This document shows, piece after piece, positions 1-9,408 of a DNA stretch of 64,000 nucleotides. Made by a program: the position numbers and the translations under genes. The notes beneath the pieces were generated by a model. It ran no database searches. It was not told the origin of the DNA and worked only from the letters and a program-made list of their open reading frames with translations. Every line of letters starts with the position of its first letter. Within the stretch, counting starts at the first letter, position 1. Origin of the DNA: Sphingobium chungbukense (GTDB lineage: Bacteria > Pseudomonadota > Alphaproteobacteria > Sphingomonadales > Sphingomonadaceae); contig NZ_LBIC01000005.1 of assembly GCF_001005725.1 (NCBI RefSeq), positions 360,001 through 424,000 on the forward strand. The letters are read 5' to 3'.

Positions 1-1473
1 CTGACGGACCGGATCGACCGCCGCACCGACACGGCATGGACATCGCTCTACAATGCGCCTTTCCGCACCGAATCGTCCGGCCATATGCTTCAGACGGGAT
101 GGGAACTCAGCGATGCACTCACGCTGCGGTCGATCACCGCCTTCCGCAAGACCGACGAAGAGGGGGCCAATCAGCTTGGCGGCGCTTTCAGCCTGACGAA
201 ATTCCCTGCTGCCCGCTCCGCCAGCATCCTGTTTCCGCGGCTGGGCGGGACCAGCCTCGGGATCGATCCCGCAACGCCGATCTGGGGCATTTCGGGCGTG
301 ACCTCGTACAACAAGGTCAAGCAGAAGCAGGAGAGCCAGGAATTCCAACTCGTCGGCAGCTTGCCCGAAATCGAGTTCTTCCTGGGCGCCTATTATTTTC
401 ATGAAAAGGTGCAGGATACCCGCCAGACGCTGCTCAGCATCGTCTATACCGATCCCACTTTCACCCAGGCGCTGGGGGTCAATCCGTTCTCGGTCGGCAG
501 CGCGGGCGCGGGCCTTAATTCCCAAAGCGCCGAATCCACCTCCTATGCCGGTTTCGCACAGGCGACATGGTCGCCGGATTTCGCGGATAATCGGCTGCAT
601 CTGACGGGGGGCCTGCGCTACACGGATGACAAGAAGACCTTCGATCGCACCATGTCCAACGGCGTTTCGACAGCGATCATCGGCGCGCCGTTCCGGGAGA
701 GGCGCTGGGATCCTGCCTTCACCATCGCCTATGACATCACCGACAATATCAACATCTATGGCCGCTATGCCCAGGCCTACCGCGCCGGCGGCGTGTCGGT
801 ACGCTCGCCCTTGTTCAAGCCCTTTGGCGCGGAGGTGAACAAGTCCTTCGAAATCGGCCTGAAAAGCGACCTGATCGAGCGCCGTCTGCGCGTCAACGCG
901 GCGCTGTTCGAAAACCGTATCCACAACCGCCAGATCACCAGTCAACTCGATCCGACCGGCGATCCGGCGATCACCGATACGCTCAACGCTGCGGGCGTCA
1001 CCCGCATCCGCGGCGGCGAACTGGAGATCGTCGCGGCTCCTACCCGTGGGCTTCAGGTTTCCGCGACCTACGCCTATCTGCATGGCAAGCGCCCCGGCAG
1101 CTATTTCATCATCGATCCCAATGCCGAATTGCGCATCCAGAGCCTGCCGAAACATGCGGTCACGCTCGCGATCGACTATAGCCTGCCCGTTGGCATCGGC
1201 GATCTGGCCTTCCATGGCGATTATGCCGTGGCCAGCGACACGCCGGGCACGGGGCGCGTAGCCTTCGGCGCCTTCGCCTATGACATCCGCCGCGACGTCG
1301 CCAATGCACGCATCGCATTGCAGAATGTCGAAATGGGACCCGCGAAGTGGCGGCTCGCGCTGTTCGCCAAGAACATCTTCGACACCGCCTATCCTGTCTT
1401 CACCGCGCCGGGGGCCAATGCGGTCCTTTCGCCTCCCAGAACCTATGGGGTCGAACTGGGGGCCAGCTTCTGA
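1..1473 (+). CDS. TonB-dependent receptor, C-terminal part (5' end outside window)
   Basis: The reading frame is open from the first base, so the gene begins upstream of the window; about 490 residues are visible. They show alternating short beta-strand-like segments ending in aromatic residues (for example YGRYAQAYRAGG and FGAEVNKSFEIGLKSDL), and the protein ends in the C-terminal outer-membrane signature GVELGASF with a terminal Phe. This is the barrel of an outer-membrane active transporter energised by TonB; the plug and TonB box are missing only because of the window edge. A strong hairpin follows the stop, then an MFS carrier on the same strand, suggesting a shared uptake function. The substrate cannot be read from the sequence. 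Confidence 0.9.
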   Translation: MTDRIDRRTDTAWTSLYNAPFRTESSGHMLQTGWELSDALTLRSITAFRKTDEEGANQLGGAFSLTKFPAARSASILFPRLGGTSLGIDPATPIWGISGVTSYNKVKQKQESQEFQLVGSLPEIEFFLGAYYFHEKVQDTRQTLLSIVYTDPTFTQALGVNPFSVGSAGAGLNSQSAESTSYAGFAQATWSPDFADNRLHLTGGLRYTDDKKTFDRTMSNGVSTAIIGAPFRERRWDPAFTIAYDITDNINIYGRYAQAYRAGGVSVRSPLFKPFGAEVNKSFEIGLKSDLIERRLRVNAALFENRIHNRQITSQLDPTGDPAITDTLNAAGVTRIRGGELEIVAAPTRGLQVSATYAYLHGKRPGSYFIIDPNAELRIQSLPKHAVTLAIDYSLPVGIGDLAFHGDYAVASDTPGTGRVAFGAFAYDIRRDVANARIALQNVEMGPAKWRLALFAKNIFDTAYPVFTAPGANAVLSPPRTYGVELGASF

Positions 1474-1486
1474 CGTGATCCATCCG

Positions 1487-1517
1487 GCGCGCGGCTTCTC
1501 CTCGGGGAGCCGCGCGC
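1487..1517 (+). terminator. Hairpin between TonB receptor and MFS gene
   Basis: Ten-base arms GCGCGCGGCT (1487-1496) and AGCCGCGCGC (1508-1517) are perfectly complementary, with an 11-base loop, and are followed by tcgtcttt. It lies 14 bases after the receptor stop and just before the ribosome binding site of the next gene, so it could act as an attenuator or an mRNA-stabilising stem. The T-tract is weak. Confidence 0.5.
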
Positions 1518-1538
1518 TCGTCTTTGCAGGAGAGTGCC

Positions 1539-2801
1539 ATGACAACCGCCGCTCAGGAATGGAAAAGGCATTGGCGGACCCTTGCCGCCTCCTCCTTGGG
1601 GGTCGCGACCGGCTTCTCCATGCTGCAATTCAATGCCAGCATCTTCATACAGCCCTGGCAGGAAAGTTTCGGATGGTCGCGGGGAGAAATCGCCGCCGCC
1701 CATAACGGGATGATCCTGACCGCGATCCTCTCCCCCTTTGCGGGGGCGCTGCTCGATCGCCATGGCGTGCGCCGTCCGTTGCTGGTGGCGATGGCGCTGA
1801 CAGGTGTCGCCTATCTGGCCATGACGCAGCTTGGTGGATCGCTGGTTCAATTCTATGCGACCTATCTTGCGTTGCAGGTTATCGGCATCTTCACGACTGG
1901 CCTTGCATTCACCCGCATCGTCGCTGCGCGCTTCGTCAAGTCGCGTGGCCTTGCATTGGCATGCACGCGGGTCGGCATATCGATCCTGGGTATATTCCTG
2001 CCCGCTGCGCTGCACGCCCTTGTCGAGCGGGAGGGATGGCAGGCGGGTTTCTACCTGCTTGCGGGCATCGTCCTGCTGGTCGGCCTGCCGGTCTGCTGGA
2101 TCGGCATCCGCGATCTTCCGCGGGCGGCCGCGCCTGAAAGGTCGCAAGCGTGTTCGGAGGATAAAGAGAGCTATCTGGGGCTGCTGCGGCGCGAACCGCG
2201 CGTCCTGCTGCTGTGCCTCTGCGCGGGTTTCGGCTATGCGCCGTTATCGACCCTGCTCAGCCAGTTCCAGCCGCTGCTGACCGCCCTCGACATCGCGCCG
2301 GCCGATGCGGCGATGTTGACCGGCGTGCTGGCGGGGTCGGTGTTGATCGGCACGTTGGTTTCGGGAACGCTGATCGATCGTGTCTGGGCGCCCGCGGTCG
2401 CATGCCTGTTCAGCCTGGGGCCGATATTGGGCTGCCTGCTCATGTTGCAGGGGAGCCTGACATTCCCCATGGCGCTGATCTCGGCGGTGCTGATCGGCGC
2501 GGCGCAGGGCGCGGAGATCGACATCGTCGCCTATATGGCCGCGCGCTATTTCGGCATGCGGCATTATTCCGCCATCTATGGCAGCACCATCACCGTCATG
2601 ACGCTGATGGCCGTGGCGGGGCAGGTCGGCATCGGCTTCCTGTACGACCGCTTCGGTAATTATCACGTTGCCCTGATCGCTGTGATCGGCGGGCTTGCGG
2701 CCTCCATATTCCTCTACCTGTTGATGGGCCGTTACCCGCAGCAGGTAGAAGTTGAACCGGAACGGCCCGCAAGGCCCATCGCCGGAGAAGCCGCCGCCTG
2801 A
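1539..2801 (+). CDS. MFS transporter
   Basis: A 420-residue major facilitator superfamily carrier of the inner membrane. About twelve hydrophobic segments are visible, with the MFS loop 2-3 type motif in GALLDRHGVRRPLL and a related DRVWAP motif in the second half. The ATG at 1539 is preferred over an in-frame TTG at 1524 because AGGAG (1528-1532) sits six bases upstream of it. It follows a TonB receptor, which fits uptake of a compound brought across the outer membrane. Its C-terminal half (AEIDIVAYMAARYFG, YDRFGNY, LMGRYP) closely matches the MFS protein at 4269-5546, so the two are paralogues. Substrate unknown. Confidence 0.85.
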   Translation: MTTAAQEWKRHWRTLAASSLGVATGFSMLQFNASIFIQPWQESFGWSRGEIAAAHNGMILTAILSPFAGALLDRHGVRRPLLVAMALTGVAYLAMTQLGGSLVQFYATYLALQVIGIFTTGLAFTRIVAARFVKSRGLALACTRVGISILGIFLPAALHALVEREGWQAGFYLLAGIVLLVGLPVCWIGIRDLPRAAAPERSQACSEDKESYLGLLRREPRVLLLCLCAGFGYAPLSTLLSQFQPLLTALDIAPADAAMLTGVLAGSVLIGTLVSGTLIDRVWAPAVACLFSLGPILGCLLMLQGSLTFPMALISAVLIGAAQGAEIDIVAYMAARYFGMRHYSAIYGSTITVMTLMAVAGQVGIGFLYDRFGNYHVALIAVIGGLAASIFLYLLMGRYPQQVEVEPERPARPIAGEAAA

Positions 2802-2805
2802 TCGT

Positions 2806-2834
2806 CCGCGCCATTTGATCCACAAATGGCGCGG
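2806..2834. terminator. Perfect 12-bp hairpin between convergent genes
   Basis: Arms CCGCGCCATTTG (2806-2817) and CAAATGGCGCGG (2823-2834) pair perfectly around a 5-base loop. It lies between the convergent MFS and P450 genes and probably serves both strands, although neither side has a good T-tract. Confidence 0.6.
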
Positions 2835-2845
2835 AAAAGCCATGC

Positions 2846-4138
2846 TTAGTCCCAGGCGACCGGCAGTTCGCGCTGTCCCCAATATATCCAGCTATTGATC
2901 CGCTCGGGACTTCCGGTCAGGCGGAGATGGGGCAAACGCTCGACCAGCTTGCGCAGACCGACCTGTGCCTCCAGCCGGGCGATCGGCGCACCCAGGCAGA
3001 AATGAACGCCATAGCCGAAGGACAGATGCCGCTTCACCTGATTGAGTGGCCGATCCATGACGAAGCTGTCGGGATCAGGAAAGATGTCCGGATCGCGATT
3101 GGCGCCCATCATGGAGAACATCAGCTTGCTGCGTTCGGGCAACTGCGCGCCATGCATCTGCACCGGGCACAGGCTGGTGCGGAAATGGGAGTTGATCGGC
3201 GGGTCGAAGCGCAAGCTTTCCTCGATCACATTCTCCACCAGATGCGGCTCGGCTTTCAACCGTTCCCAGCGTTCGGGGACTTCCAGCAACCGCCAGACGA
3301 CGTTGGTAAGAAGGCTGGTGGTCGTCTCCTGCCCCCCGGTCAGCAGCGCGGTGCAAATCTGGAACAATTCCATGTCGTTGAAACGCCGTCCTTCCACACG
3401 GCTGACAAGGCCAAGGGAGATATAATCGAACGGCAGCACCGTCCCCCAATGGTCGTGGGTGGGTTCATCGATGCCCGCATCGCGCAACATTTGCTTGCGC
3501 GCTTCGATAAGGCCCATGAAATGCGGCTGAATCTCCGCGATCAGCGTCTGTTCGGCGCTTGGGTTCTTGTCATTGAACAGCAGCGATTGCAATTCGTCCG
3601 CCCAGCGCTTGTAATCCGCGTAGAGCGCCTGATCCGCCCCCAGCATGAAACACATGGTCCGCGCGGGAAGCGGCAGGCAGAAGAGATCGTGGAAATTGCC
3701 CTCCTTATCGGTGCGCTTTTCAAGTCCGGAGACCAGATCTTCCGCGATCGCCTCCACCTCCGGCAGATAATAGCGCATCCGGGCCGGCGTCATCCCCTTG
3801 CGCAGGGCGGCGATATATTCGAGGTGGAAGGGCGGATCGGTCAATATCCCGAAGTCGCTGAACGTTTCCCAGTCCATGGGTGCGTCGCCCCATTTGAACG
3901 ACCATGTGGGATTGTCGGATAATATCTTGTCTCGAATTTCCTTGTAGTCGCTGGTGATGTAGAATTGATAATCATCGCCCTTATAATGATAGAAGGGGCA
4001 CTGCCTGGCGAGCGTCGAATAGGCGGGACCGGGATTGCGAACCGTATCCGGATCGAGCGGATCGAAGACATGGTCCGCCGCTGTTTTCAGTCGGCGCCCT
4101 TCCGGCTCCTGTATCCTCGTTTCTGTGATCTCGGTCAT
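2846..4138 (-). CDS. Cytochrome P450
   Basis: A 430-residue soluble bacterial cytochrome P450. The heme-thiolate loop is HLSFGYGVHFCLGAPIARLE with the ligand Cys near residue 381; the I-helix oxygen-activation segment is LLTGGQETTTSLL and the K-helix ExxR is EESLRFDPP. It should hydroxylate a hydrophobic substrate using electrons from a separate ferredoxin and reductase, neither of which is next to it. The start at 4138 has GGAGG six bases upstream; in-frame starts further out lack this. It lies between two related MFS carriers, suggesting one small catabolic or modification locus. Substrate unknown. Confidence 0.92.
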   Translation of the reverse strand: MTEITETRIQEPEGRRLKTAADHVFDPLDPDTVRNPGPAYSTLARQCPFYHYKGDDYQFYITSDYKEIRDKILSDNPTWSFKWGDAPMDWETFSDFGILTDPPFHLEYIAALRKGMTPARMRYYLPEVEAIAEDLVSGLEKRTDKEGNFHDLFCLPLPARTMCFMLGADQALYADYKRWADELQSLLFNDKNPSAEQTLIAEIQPHFMGLIEARKQMLRDAGIDEPTHDHWGTVLPFDYISLGLVSRVEGRRFNDMELFQICTALLTGGQETTTSLLTNVVWRLLEVPERWERLKAEPHLVENVIEESLRFDPPINSHFRTSLCPVQMHGAQLPERSKLMFSMMGANRDPDIFPDPDSFVMDRPLNQVKRHLSFGYGVHFCLGAPIARLEAQVGLRKLVERLPHLRLTGSPERINSWIYWGQRELPVAWD

Positions 4139-4268
4139 CCCATCCTCCGTCATGATGTCGAGCCGGAGCATAAGGGCTGCGGTTCCCGCGTTGAACGAAA
4201 AGTATTTTAGGGGCCTAACTATCGGAACATGTCGTCCCGGCGGGCGCACACGACTATGTCGGCGGGCG

Positions 4269-5546
4269 TCAGTCCCGTTGCTTGGGATAGCGGCCCATCA
4301 TCAGGTAAACGCCGCCCGCCGCCATGAAGCTGGCGGCAATGACCAGCAGGGCAGCATCGTAATTGCCGTACCGGTCGAAGGCGACCCCGAGCATGGATGC
4401 TCCGAGCGCACTGGAGAAGGCGATGAAGAAGACTGTCATGCCATAGATGGTCGAGAAGGACCGGATGCCGAAATAGCGCGCCACCATATAGGCGACCACG
4501 TCGATCTCCGCGCCCAGACCGAGGCCGATCAACAGGATGGCGAGGCTGGCCATCGGGCCATCGACCGCGCCGTGCCACGCCAGCAGGCAGGTGCCGGCAG
4601 CCGATCCGCAGGCGAAGAGAAAGGCGATGCCCGGCGCCCAGAAGCGATCGACCAGGCTGCCGGTGACGATCGCCCCGGCGAAACTCGCAATCCCTGCCAT
4701 GCCCACCAGCGCGGCGGCGGCGTCGGCCTCAACGCCCTTGCTGATCAGCAGCGGCTGAAGCTGCGTCATGATCGCGGTGGCCGGCGCGTAACCGAGCCCG
4801 GCGCCCAGGCACAGCAGCCACACGCGCCGCTCCCGCAGCAAGTGCAACCATGTCGGCAGATCGGAATCGGAATCGTGCCGTGCCGTGGTTGCAGATGTGC
4901 GGGAATCGCCGATCCAGAACCACACGACGGGCAATGCGATGATCAACACCAGCAAGGCTTCTGTCACATAGCCGGCGCGCCAGCCGAAACGCGCGATGAT
5001 GGCGAAAAGGATGGTGGGCAAGGCCGCGCTGGCGAGCGCCAGGCCGCTGCGTGCGATCGCCAGGGAAACGCCCCGCGAACGGACGAAGGACTGGCTGACC
5101 ACGCGGGAGCAGGTGAGACCGCTGGCAGACAGGCCGATGACGCCGGCAAGGACGCTGAGCATGTAGAACAGCGCCAGGGCGCCGTTCATCGACGCCAGGC
5201 CCAGATAGGTGAGGATCGACAGGACCATGCCGCAGAGCATGATGCGGCGTGCCCCGAACCGGTCCACTGCGCGACCCACGAAAGGCGCTGCGAAGGCGAC
5301 GACCAGGGATGAATAATGGGCGAAAGCAATCTGGCCGCGCGACCAGCCGAATGCTTCCTGCAAAGGCAGGACAAACAGGCTGGAAAGCGCCTGGTAGGCG
5401 CCGTGGGACAAGCCGATGGTTATGAACGCGGCAAACCCTATCCGCCAGTTCAAGCGCCATTCCTCTATGGCATCTTGCCAGCGATGGTCCTCGTTCCGCG
5501 TACCGCCCTGGCCCCCGTCGCCAATATCCCGCGCCTTTTCAGTCAT
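4269..5546 (-). CDS. MFS transporter, paralogue of the carrier at 1539-2801
   Basis: A 425-residue twelve-segment MFS carrier. Motifs parallel those of the other MFS protein: FGWSRGQIAFAH near the N terminus, VDRFGARRIML in loop 2-3, AEIDVVAYMVARYFG and YDRYGNY in the second half, and MGRYP near the end. The ATG at 5546 has GGAGAGG upstream; a TTG start at 5573 is possible but would precede that site. It is transcribed in the same direction as the P450 and probably upstream of it in one unit. Substrate unknown. Confidence 0.85.
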   Translation of the reverse strand: MTEKARDIGDGGQGGTRNEDHRWQDAIEEWRLNWRIGFAAFITIGLSHGAYQALSSLFVLPLQEAFGWSRGQIAFAHYSSLVVAFAAPFVGRAVDRFGARRIMLCGMVLSILTYLGLASMNGALALFYMLSVLAGVIGLSASGLTCSRVVSQSFVRSRGVSLAIARSGLALASAALPTILFAIIARFGWRAGYVTEALLVLIIALPVVWFWIGDSRTSATTARHDSDSDLPTWLHLLRERRVWLLCLGAGLGYAPATAIMTQLQPLLISKGVEADAAAALVGMAGIASFAGAIVTGSLVDRFWAPGIAFLFACGSAAGTCLLAWHGAVDGPMASLAILLIGLGLGAEIDVVAYMVARYFGIRSFSTIYGMTVFFIAFSSALGASMLGVAFDRYGNYDAALLVIAASFMAAGGVYLMMGRYPKQRD

Positions 5547-5772
5547 GCCAGGGCCTCTCCAATCATGGTTCAATGACTGACTGGCAGTATGCCCTGGAGC
5601 GGGTCAATCATCGCACCTTGCACATCACATGTGCGGTGCCCTGAATTCAGTGAATAAATGTGGTTTGAGATCGATCGGTGCGGTGTCTTCCACGCGAATG
5701 ATTATCCGGACCTTGGCCCCCGCCGATCATCAAAACGGGCCTTGCCAAGCCTCTTTCGAAAATTCCTGTGGT

Positions 5773-6933
5773 TCAGTCCTGATGGAAACCGGTCCGTCCA
5801 GCGAGGGTAAGGATCGAATCATTCTGCGGTGCGTGGGCGCGGCTGCACAACACATCGCGATAGTGCCGTTCGAGCGGATTATTGCGGGTGAGACCCGGAT
5901 TTCCGGTGGCCTCAACCGCCAGGGCCACGGCGTCGATGGCATTGCCAGTGATGATATATTTGAGCAGCAGCGTTTCCGATGCAGGCGGGGGGGCTCCTGC
6001 TTCGGTCCGTCGCACCAGGTCCTGCAACAGGATGCGATTGTTCAACAGGAGCGCATCGATGCGGCCCAGCAATTCCTGATAGCGATAGAGCGTCGACAGG
6101 GGCGCGCCCAGATTGGAGGGCACCCTGGTGCGGGCGAACCGGGCGAACCAATCACGGCCCTGTTGCGCCACCGCGTCGTACAGGCTACCCAAAAGGCTCA
6201 CCATCCAGGCGGTCTGAACCGAATTTTCTCCGTTCCATTCGGCCGGGCGACGCAGGTCCACCGCATGGTCGAACGGGATGGCCACGTCTTCCAGAATAAC
6301 ATCATGGCTGCCGCTCGCGCGCATCCCTGCATGGTTCCAGGTTTCCTCGATGCGAATGCCGGGGCTGTTGCCGGGCACGAGGAAATGGCCGACATGGGGG
6401 TCGTCGCCTTCGGTGCGGCCCCATATGAGCATATAGCTCAGGATCGGGCTTCCTGTGGAGAAGAGCTTGTGGCCGGAAATGCGCCAGCCATCACCATCGC
6501 GCCGTGCCGTGGTGACGGGTAGACCGCCGCGTGAAGGCGTGCCAAGTTCTGGTTCTACCCGTAGCGCATTCACGAGCGCTCCCCGCGAGACCGCCTCGGC
6601 CTCGATATGTCGGCGCAGATGTCCGGGCCAGCGATCCTTTTCAACGCCGGCATGTATCAGATACTGCATGATGAGGACGAGTGCCGTTGAAGGATCGCCC
6701 TTGGCAATCTCCGCCACGACACGGCTGGTCTCGGAAAGTCCTCCTCCCAGGCCGCCTTTTTCGGGAGCAATGGTCAGAGCCAACAGCCCGTACTCATGGA
6801 GTGCGGAAAAGTTTTCGAAAGGAAAGGAAGCATCGCGGTCATGTTCGGCAGCAGTCTTCGCGAAACCCTCTCGCAAAGTGGCCAGGATTTCGTCTGACAC
6901 CGGGGTGTGACTCAGATTGGGAGCTGTAGCCAT
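5773..6933 (-). CDS. Acyl-CoA dehydrogenase-like flavoprotein (SfnC/DszC-type monooxygenase family)
   Basis: A 386-residue protein with the acyl-CoA dehydrogenase fold: an N-terminal helical part with GLGGGLSETSRVVAEIAKGDPS, a middle part with GHKLFSTGSPI, and a C-terminal helical part. It lacks the usual YEGTSxIQ catalytic-glutamate signature at its end, as expected of family members that act as flavin-dependent monooxygenases on sulfur or nitrogen compounds (DszC, SfnC) rather than dehydrogenases. Its place at the edge of a sulfonate/thiol gene set supports a sulfur role, by inference. No good Shine-Dalgarno is visible; the ATG overlaps the stop of a small upstream frame (TAATG). Confidence 0.75.
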   Translation of the reverse strand: MATAPNLSHTPVSDEILATLREGFAKTAAEHDRDASFPFENFSALHEYGLLALTIAPEKGGLGGGLSETSRVVAEIAKGDPSTALVLIMQYLIHAGVEKDRWPGHLRRHIEAEAVSRGALVNALRVEPELGTPSRGGLPVTTARRDGDGWRISGHKLFSTGSPILSYMLIWGRTEGDDPHVGHFLVPGNSPGIRIEETWNHAGMRASGSHDVILEDVAIPFDHAVDLRRPAEWNGENSVQTAWMVSLLGSLYDAVAQQGRDWFARFARTRVPSNLGAPLSTLYRYQELLGRIDALLLNNRILLQDLVRRTEAGAPPPASETLLLKYIITGNAIDAVALAVEATGNPGLTRNNPLERHYRDVLCSRAHAPQNDSILTLAGRTGFHQD

Positions 6934-7336
6934 TATTCGTCCAGCATTGTGTTGGGGAAAAGATTGAACACGGATATCACCGCTACCGACCGGCTTCGCA
7001 GGGAAGCCGGCAGCGAGGTAGAGCAGCTACGCCTCCGACGTGGATGATGGTCACCGGCCTTCTCCCTGGCAATGATCTGAACCGCATGGACGCCACCCAT
7101 GGCAGCATCGCGGCAGGGAAACAAATAAATTATCTACTTTATCAGTTGAGAAATATTTAGATGTTGAGACGGGGCGTGTCGTATATCCATCTCCCTCCTG
7201 TCGGGGCCGCCATCGGCTCCGAGGGCGGCAGCATCTTGGCCGGAGTAGACAGGCATGGTTATCGCAGATTGTATCGCGAATTTCGTCGATAGGTCATTTT
7301 GGCCCAGCGATGGGCGCGCCGCCTGGGGGAATTGAC
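6934..7336. other. Divergent intergenic region with AT-rich core
   Basis: About 400 bases separate two divergent genes. The region holds a hairpin with arms CCGGCTTC (6990-6997) and GAAGCCGG (7003-7010), and an AT-rich tract around 7120-7165 that is a likely promoter region. A 63-codon frame on the minus strand (6933-7124, TTG start, Arg-rich with one Cys-containing run) ends exactly on the start of the next gene as TAATG; it could be a leader peptide but has no clear ribosome binding site. Confidence 0.4.
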
Positions 7337-8281
7337 ATGTCCTTGATCATCGCCAGCCAGCTGGAACCCGATTTCAATCACAGCCTGGGCCTGCATCCTT
7401 CCGGTCCGACCCTGATCGATGTGGCGGAGGATGAGCCGTGGACCGCCGCGAACGAGGCGGACATATTGCTGGTGCGACCTTCCCTGGCCTGGCGGCAATC
7501 CTCGCAGGTGCGGCCCAAAATATGGCCGGGGCGGCTCAAATGGGTCTATAGCGCTTCGGCGGGCGTGGATTTCTATCCCGGCTGGTTGCTGGACGCGCCG
7601 CTAGTCACTTGCGGTCGCGGCGTCGCTTCGGAGGAGATCGCTGATTATGTGATCGCCGCTATTTACGCCCATGCCAAGAATCTGGAGGCAGCGACGGTCC
7701 GCTCCCGTGATCAATGGGTTCCTCGTCCGCTGGGCCGGGTTTCGGGAACGACCATCGGTATCGTCGGCCTGGGCGCGATCGGCGCGGCGGTGGCGCGGCG
7801 CGGTCTGGCGCTGGGCGCTCAGGTCGTCGGGCTGCGGCGGAGCGGCGCGCAATCGGGCATCAGCGGGGTGCAGCATGTCGGCGATCTCGAAACGCTGGTG
7901 TCGGCGTCGGACCATATCGTCGTCGCCGTGCCCGGCACGCCGGAAACCCGCCATCTCTTCAATGAAGCGCTGTTCGCTCGGATCAAGCCGGGTGCGCATC
8001 TCATCAATGTGGCACGGGGCTCGGTGATCGATCAGGAAGCCCTGATCGATGCATTGGATCGAGAACGGCTGGGCTTTGCGACCCTGGATGTCACCGATCC
8101 GGAGCCGCTGCCCGAAGGCCACGCACTCTACAGTCATCCGCGGGTGCGACTGACGCCGCATATTTCGAGCAACTACAATCTCATCCGCCACCGGTTGCTG
8201 GAAAAGGTGAATGACGATCTGTCTCGCTTCGTTCGTGGCGAAAAGCCCAGCGACATCGTCGATCCGGCACGGGGCTATTGA
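7337..8281 (+). CDS. D-2-hydroxyacid dehydrogenase family protein
   Basis: A 314-residue NAD(P)-dependent oxidoreductase of the D-isomer-specific 2-hydroxyacid dehydrogenase family. The Rossmann motif is IGIVGLGAIGAAVARRGLALG; the substrate-binding Arg region is INVARGSVIDQEALIDAL; and a catalytic-type His lies in TPHISSNYN. It would reduce a 2-oxoacid or oxidise the D-hydroxyacid in the cytoplasm. ATG 7337 has GGGGA six bases upstream; an in-frame GTG/ATG further up is less well placed. Together with the class II aldolase downstream it could process the carbon skeleton left after desulfonation, but this is inference. Confidence 0.85.
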   Translation: MSLIIASQLEPDFNHSLGLHPSGPTLIDVAEDEPWTAANEADILLVRPSLAWRQSSQVRPKIWPGRLKWVYSASAGVDFYPGWLLDAPLVTCGRGVASEEIADYVIAAIYAHAKNLEAATVRSRDQWVPRPLGRVSGTTIGIVGLGAIGAAVARRGLALGAQVVGLRRSGAQSGISGVQHVGDLETLVSASDHIVVAVPGTPETRHLFNEALFARIKPGAHLINVARGSVIDQEALIDALDRERLGFATLDVTDPEPLPEGHALYSHPRVRLTPHISSNYNLIRHRLLEKVNDDLSRFVRGEKPSDIVDPARGY

Positions 8282-8284
8282 GTT

Positions 8285-9121
8285 TCAGAGCGTCTGAACC
8301 GTTTCCCGCGCGAGTTCGGCGAGACGATGCGCCGCCTTGTCCAGCTTATCGCCTGCGCGCAATATGGCGGCGACACGTGGCAATTGCGGTAACCTTTCAT
8401 GTTCGAGCGCCTCGCTATCGCCCAGGAACAGATGGGTGCGGCAGGTGACGCCAAGCCCCGCGCCCACTGCCGCCTTCAGCGTCGCCAGATTGGGGGTCTC
8501 CACTGCGATCCGCCATTGCAGCCCACTATCCTCCAGCGCCCGGATGGCGGCTTCGCGGAACCGGCATGGCTCCTCCAGCACGGCGAGCGGAATCACGTCC
8601 CGCTCGACAAGCGCCGCTTCGCCATACCAGCTCATCGGCGCGATGGTCACGGCATGCGGATCGTTGGGTGCGGCAAAGCCCAGCAAAATGTCGAGCTCGC
8701 GGCGATCCAGCAGAGTCTGCAACTCCGCGGTTCCAGCGACGCGGGCATAGATTTGCGCATCGGGGTGCAGTTCGGAAAAACGCGACAGGAGTCCGCTGAG
8801 CAGGCTGTCGGCAAAGTCCTGCACCATGCCTATGCGCGCCGGTCCGGCAAAACGGCCTGCACTGACCGCCGCGACGGCCTCATCATGCAGCAGCAGCACG
8901 CGCCGCGCATAATCGAGCAGCACTTCCCCCGCCGAGGTCAGGTTCAACCGTCGTCCCTCCCGAAGGAACAGCGTCTGCTGCACCAGTTCCTCCAGTCGCT
9001 TGATTTGGAGGCTGAGCGCGGACTGGGTCACGAACACCTGCTCGGATGCGTTCAGCATCGACCCCGTATCGACGATGGCAACAAAGCTGCGCAAGAGATT
9101 GGTAGGCAGATTGACCGGCAT
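8285..9121 (-). CDS. LysR-family transcriptional regulator
   Basis: A 278-residue LysR regulator. The N-terminal winged helix-turn-helix spans roughly residues 5-62 (LLRSFVAIVDTGSMLNASEQVFVTQSALSLQIKRLE), followed by a linker helix and a periplasmic-binding-protein-like effector domain. The start at 9121 has GAGG five bases upstream and gives the usual LysR N terminus; the longer reading adds 28 atypical residues. It is divergent from the ABC permease, the classical arrangement for a LysR activator of the adjacent operon. It may play the part of CysB/Cbl, responding to sulfur status; that is inference from neighbours. Confidence 0.88.
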   Translation of the reverse strand: MPVNLPTNLLRSFVAIVDTGSMLNASEQVFVTQSALSLQIKRLEELVQQTLFLREGRRLNLTSAGEVLLDYARRVLLLHDEAVAAVSAGRFAGPARIGMVQDFADSLLSGLLSRFSELHPDAQIYARVAGTAELQTLLDRRELDILLGFAAPNDPHAVTIAPMSWYGEAALVERDVIPLAVLEEPCRFREAAIRALEDSGLQWRIAVETPNLATLKAAVGAGLGVTCRTHLFLGDSEALEHERLPQLPRVAAILRAGDKLDKAAHRLAELARETVQTL

Positions 9122-9408
9122 GGAAACCTCATGAGGGAAAAGCGCAGCCGATCGAGGCCGGGCATGGAGTCGCGCTCTTATCATCAATACAAATATATCA
9201 ATCAAAATAGTAGAGATTTAAAGCGGTCAGAAAAATCTTGGTCGGAACGATCGAAGCCCACAAACCCGCCATTTTCTGCGATCGATAGAGCGTCATTTGC
9301 GCCGGATCGCCGCTTATCAGCGTCGCTCATAGATGGAGCGATAAAAACTCAATTGAATTGGTAGAGAATTCATGTTGGGCTTTTCCTCATTACCAAGAGG
9401 ACGAGTTG
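9122..9408. promoter_or_regulatory. LysR/ABC operon divergent control region
   Basis: This 287-base region between the divergent lysR and ABC permease genes has an AT-rich core at about 9178-9228 containing CAAATATAT (9190-9198), which also occurs in the AT-rich leader of the TonB receptor at 15016-15024. It should hold both promoters and the LysR operator. The element AAGAGGA lies about nine bases before the permease start. Confidence 0.5.

Noticed and set aside
4035..5312. A 425-codon plus-strand frame across the P450 5' end and MFS gene
   Set aside because: It runs opposite to two well-supported genes and has unusual Gly/Gln/Asp-rich composition.
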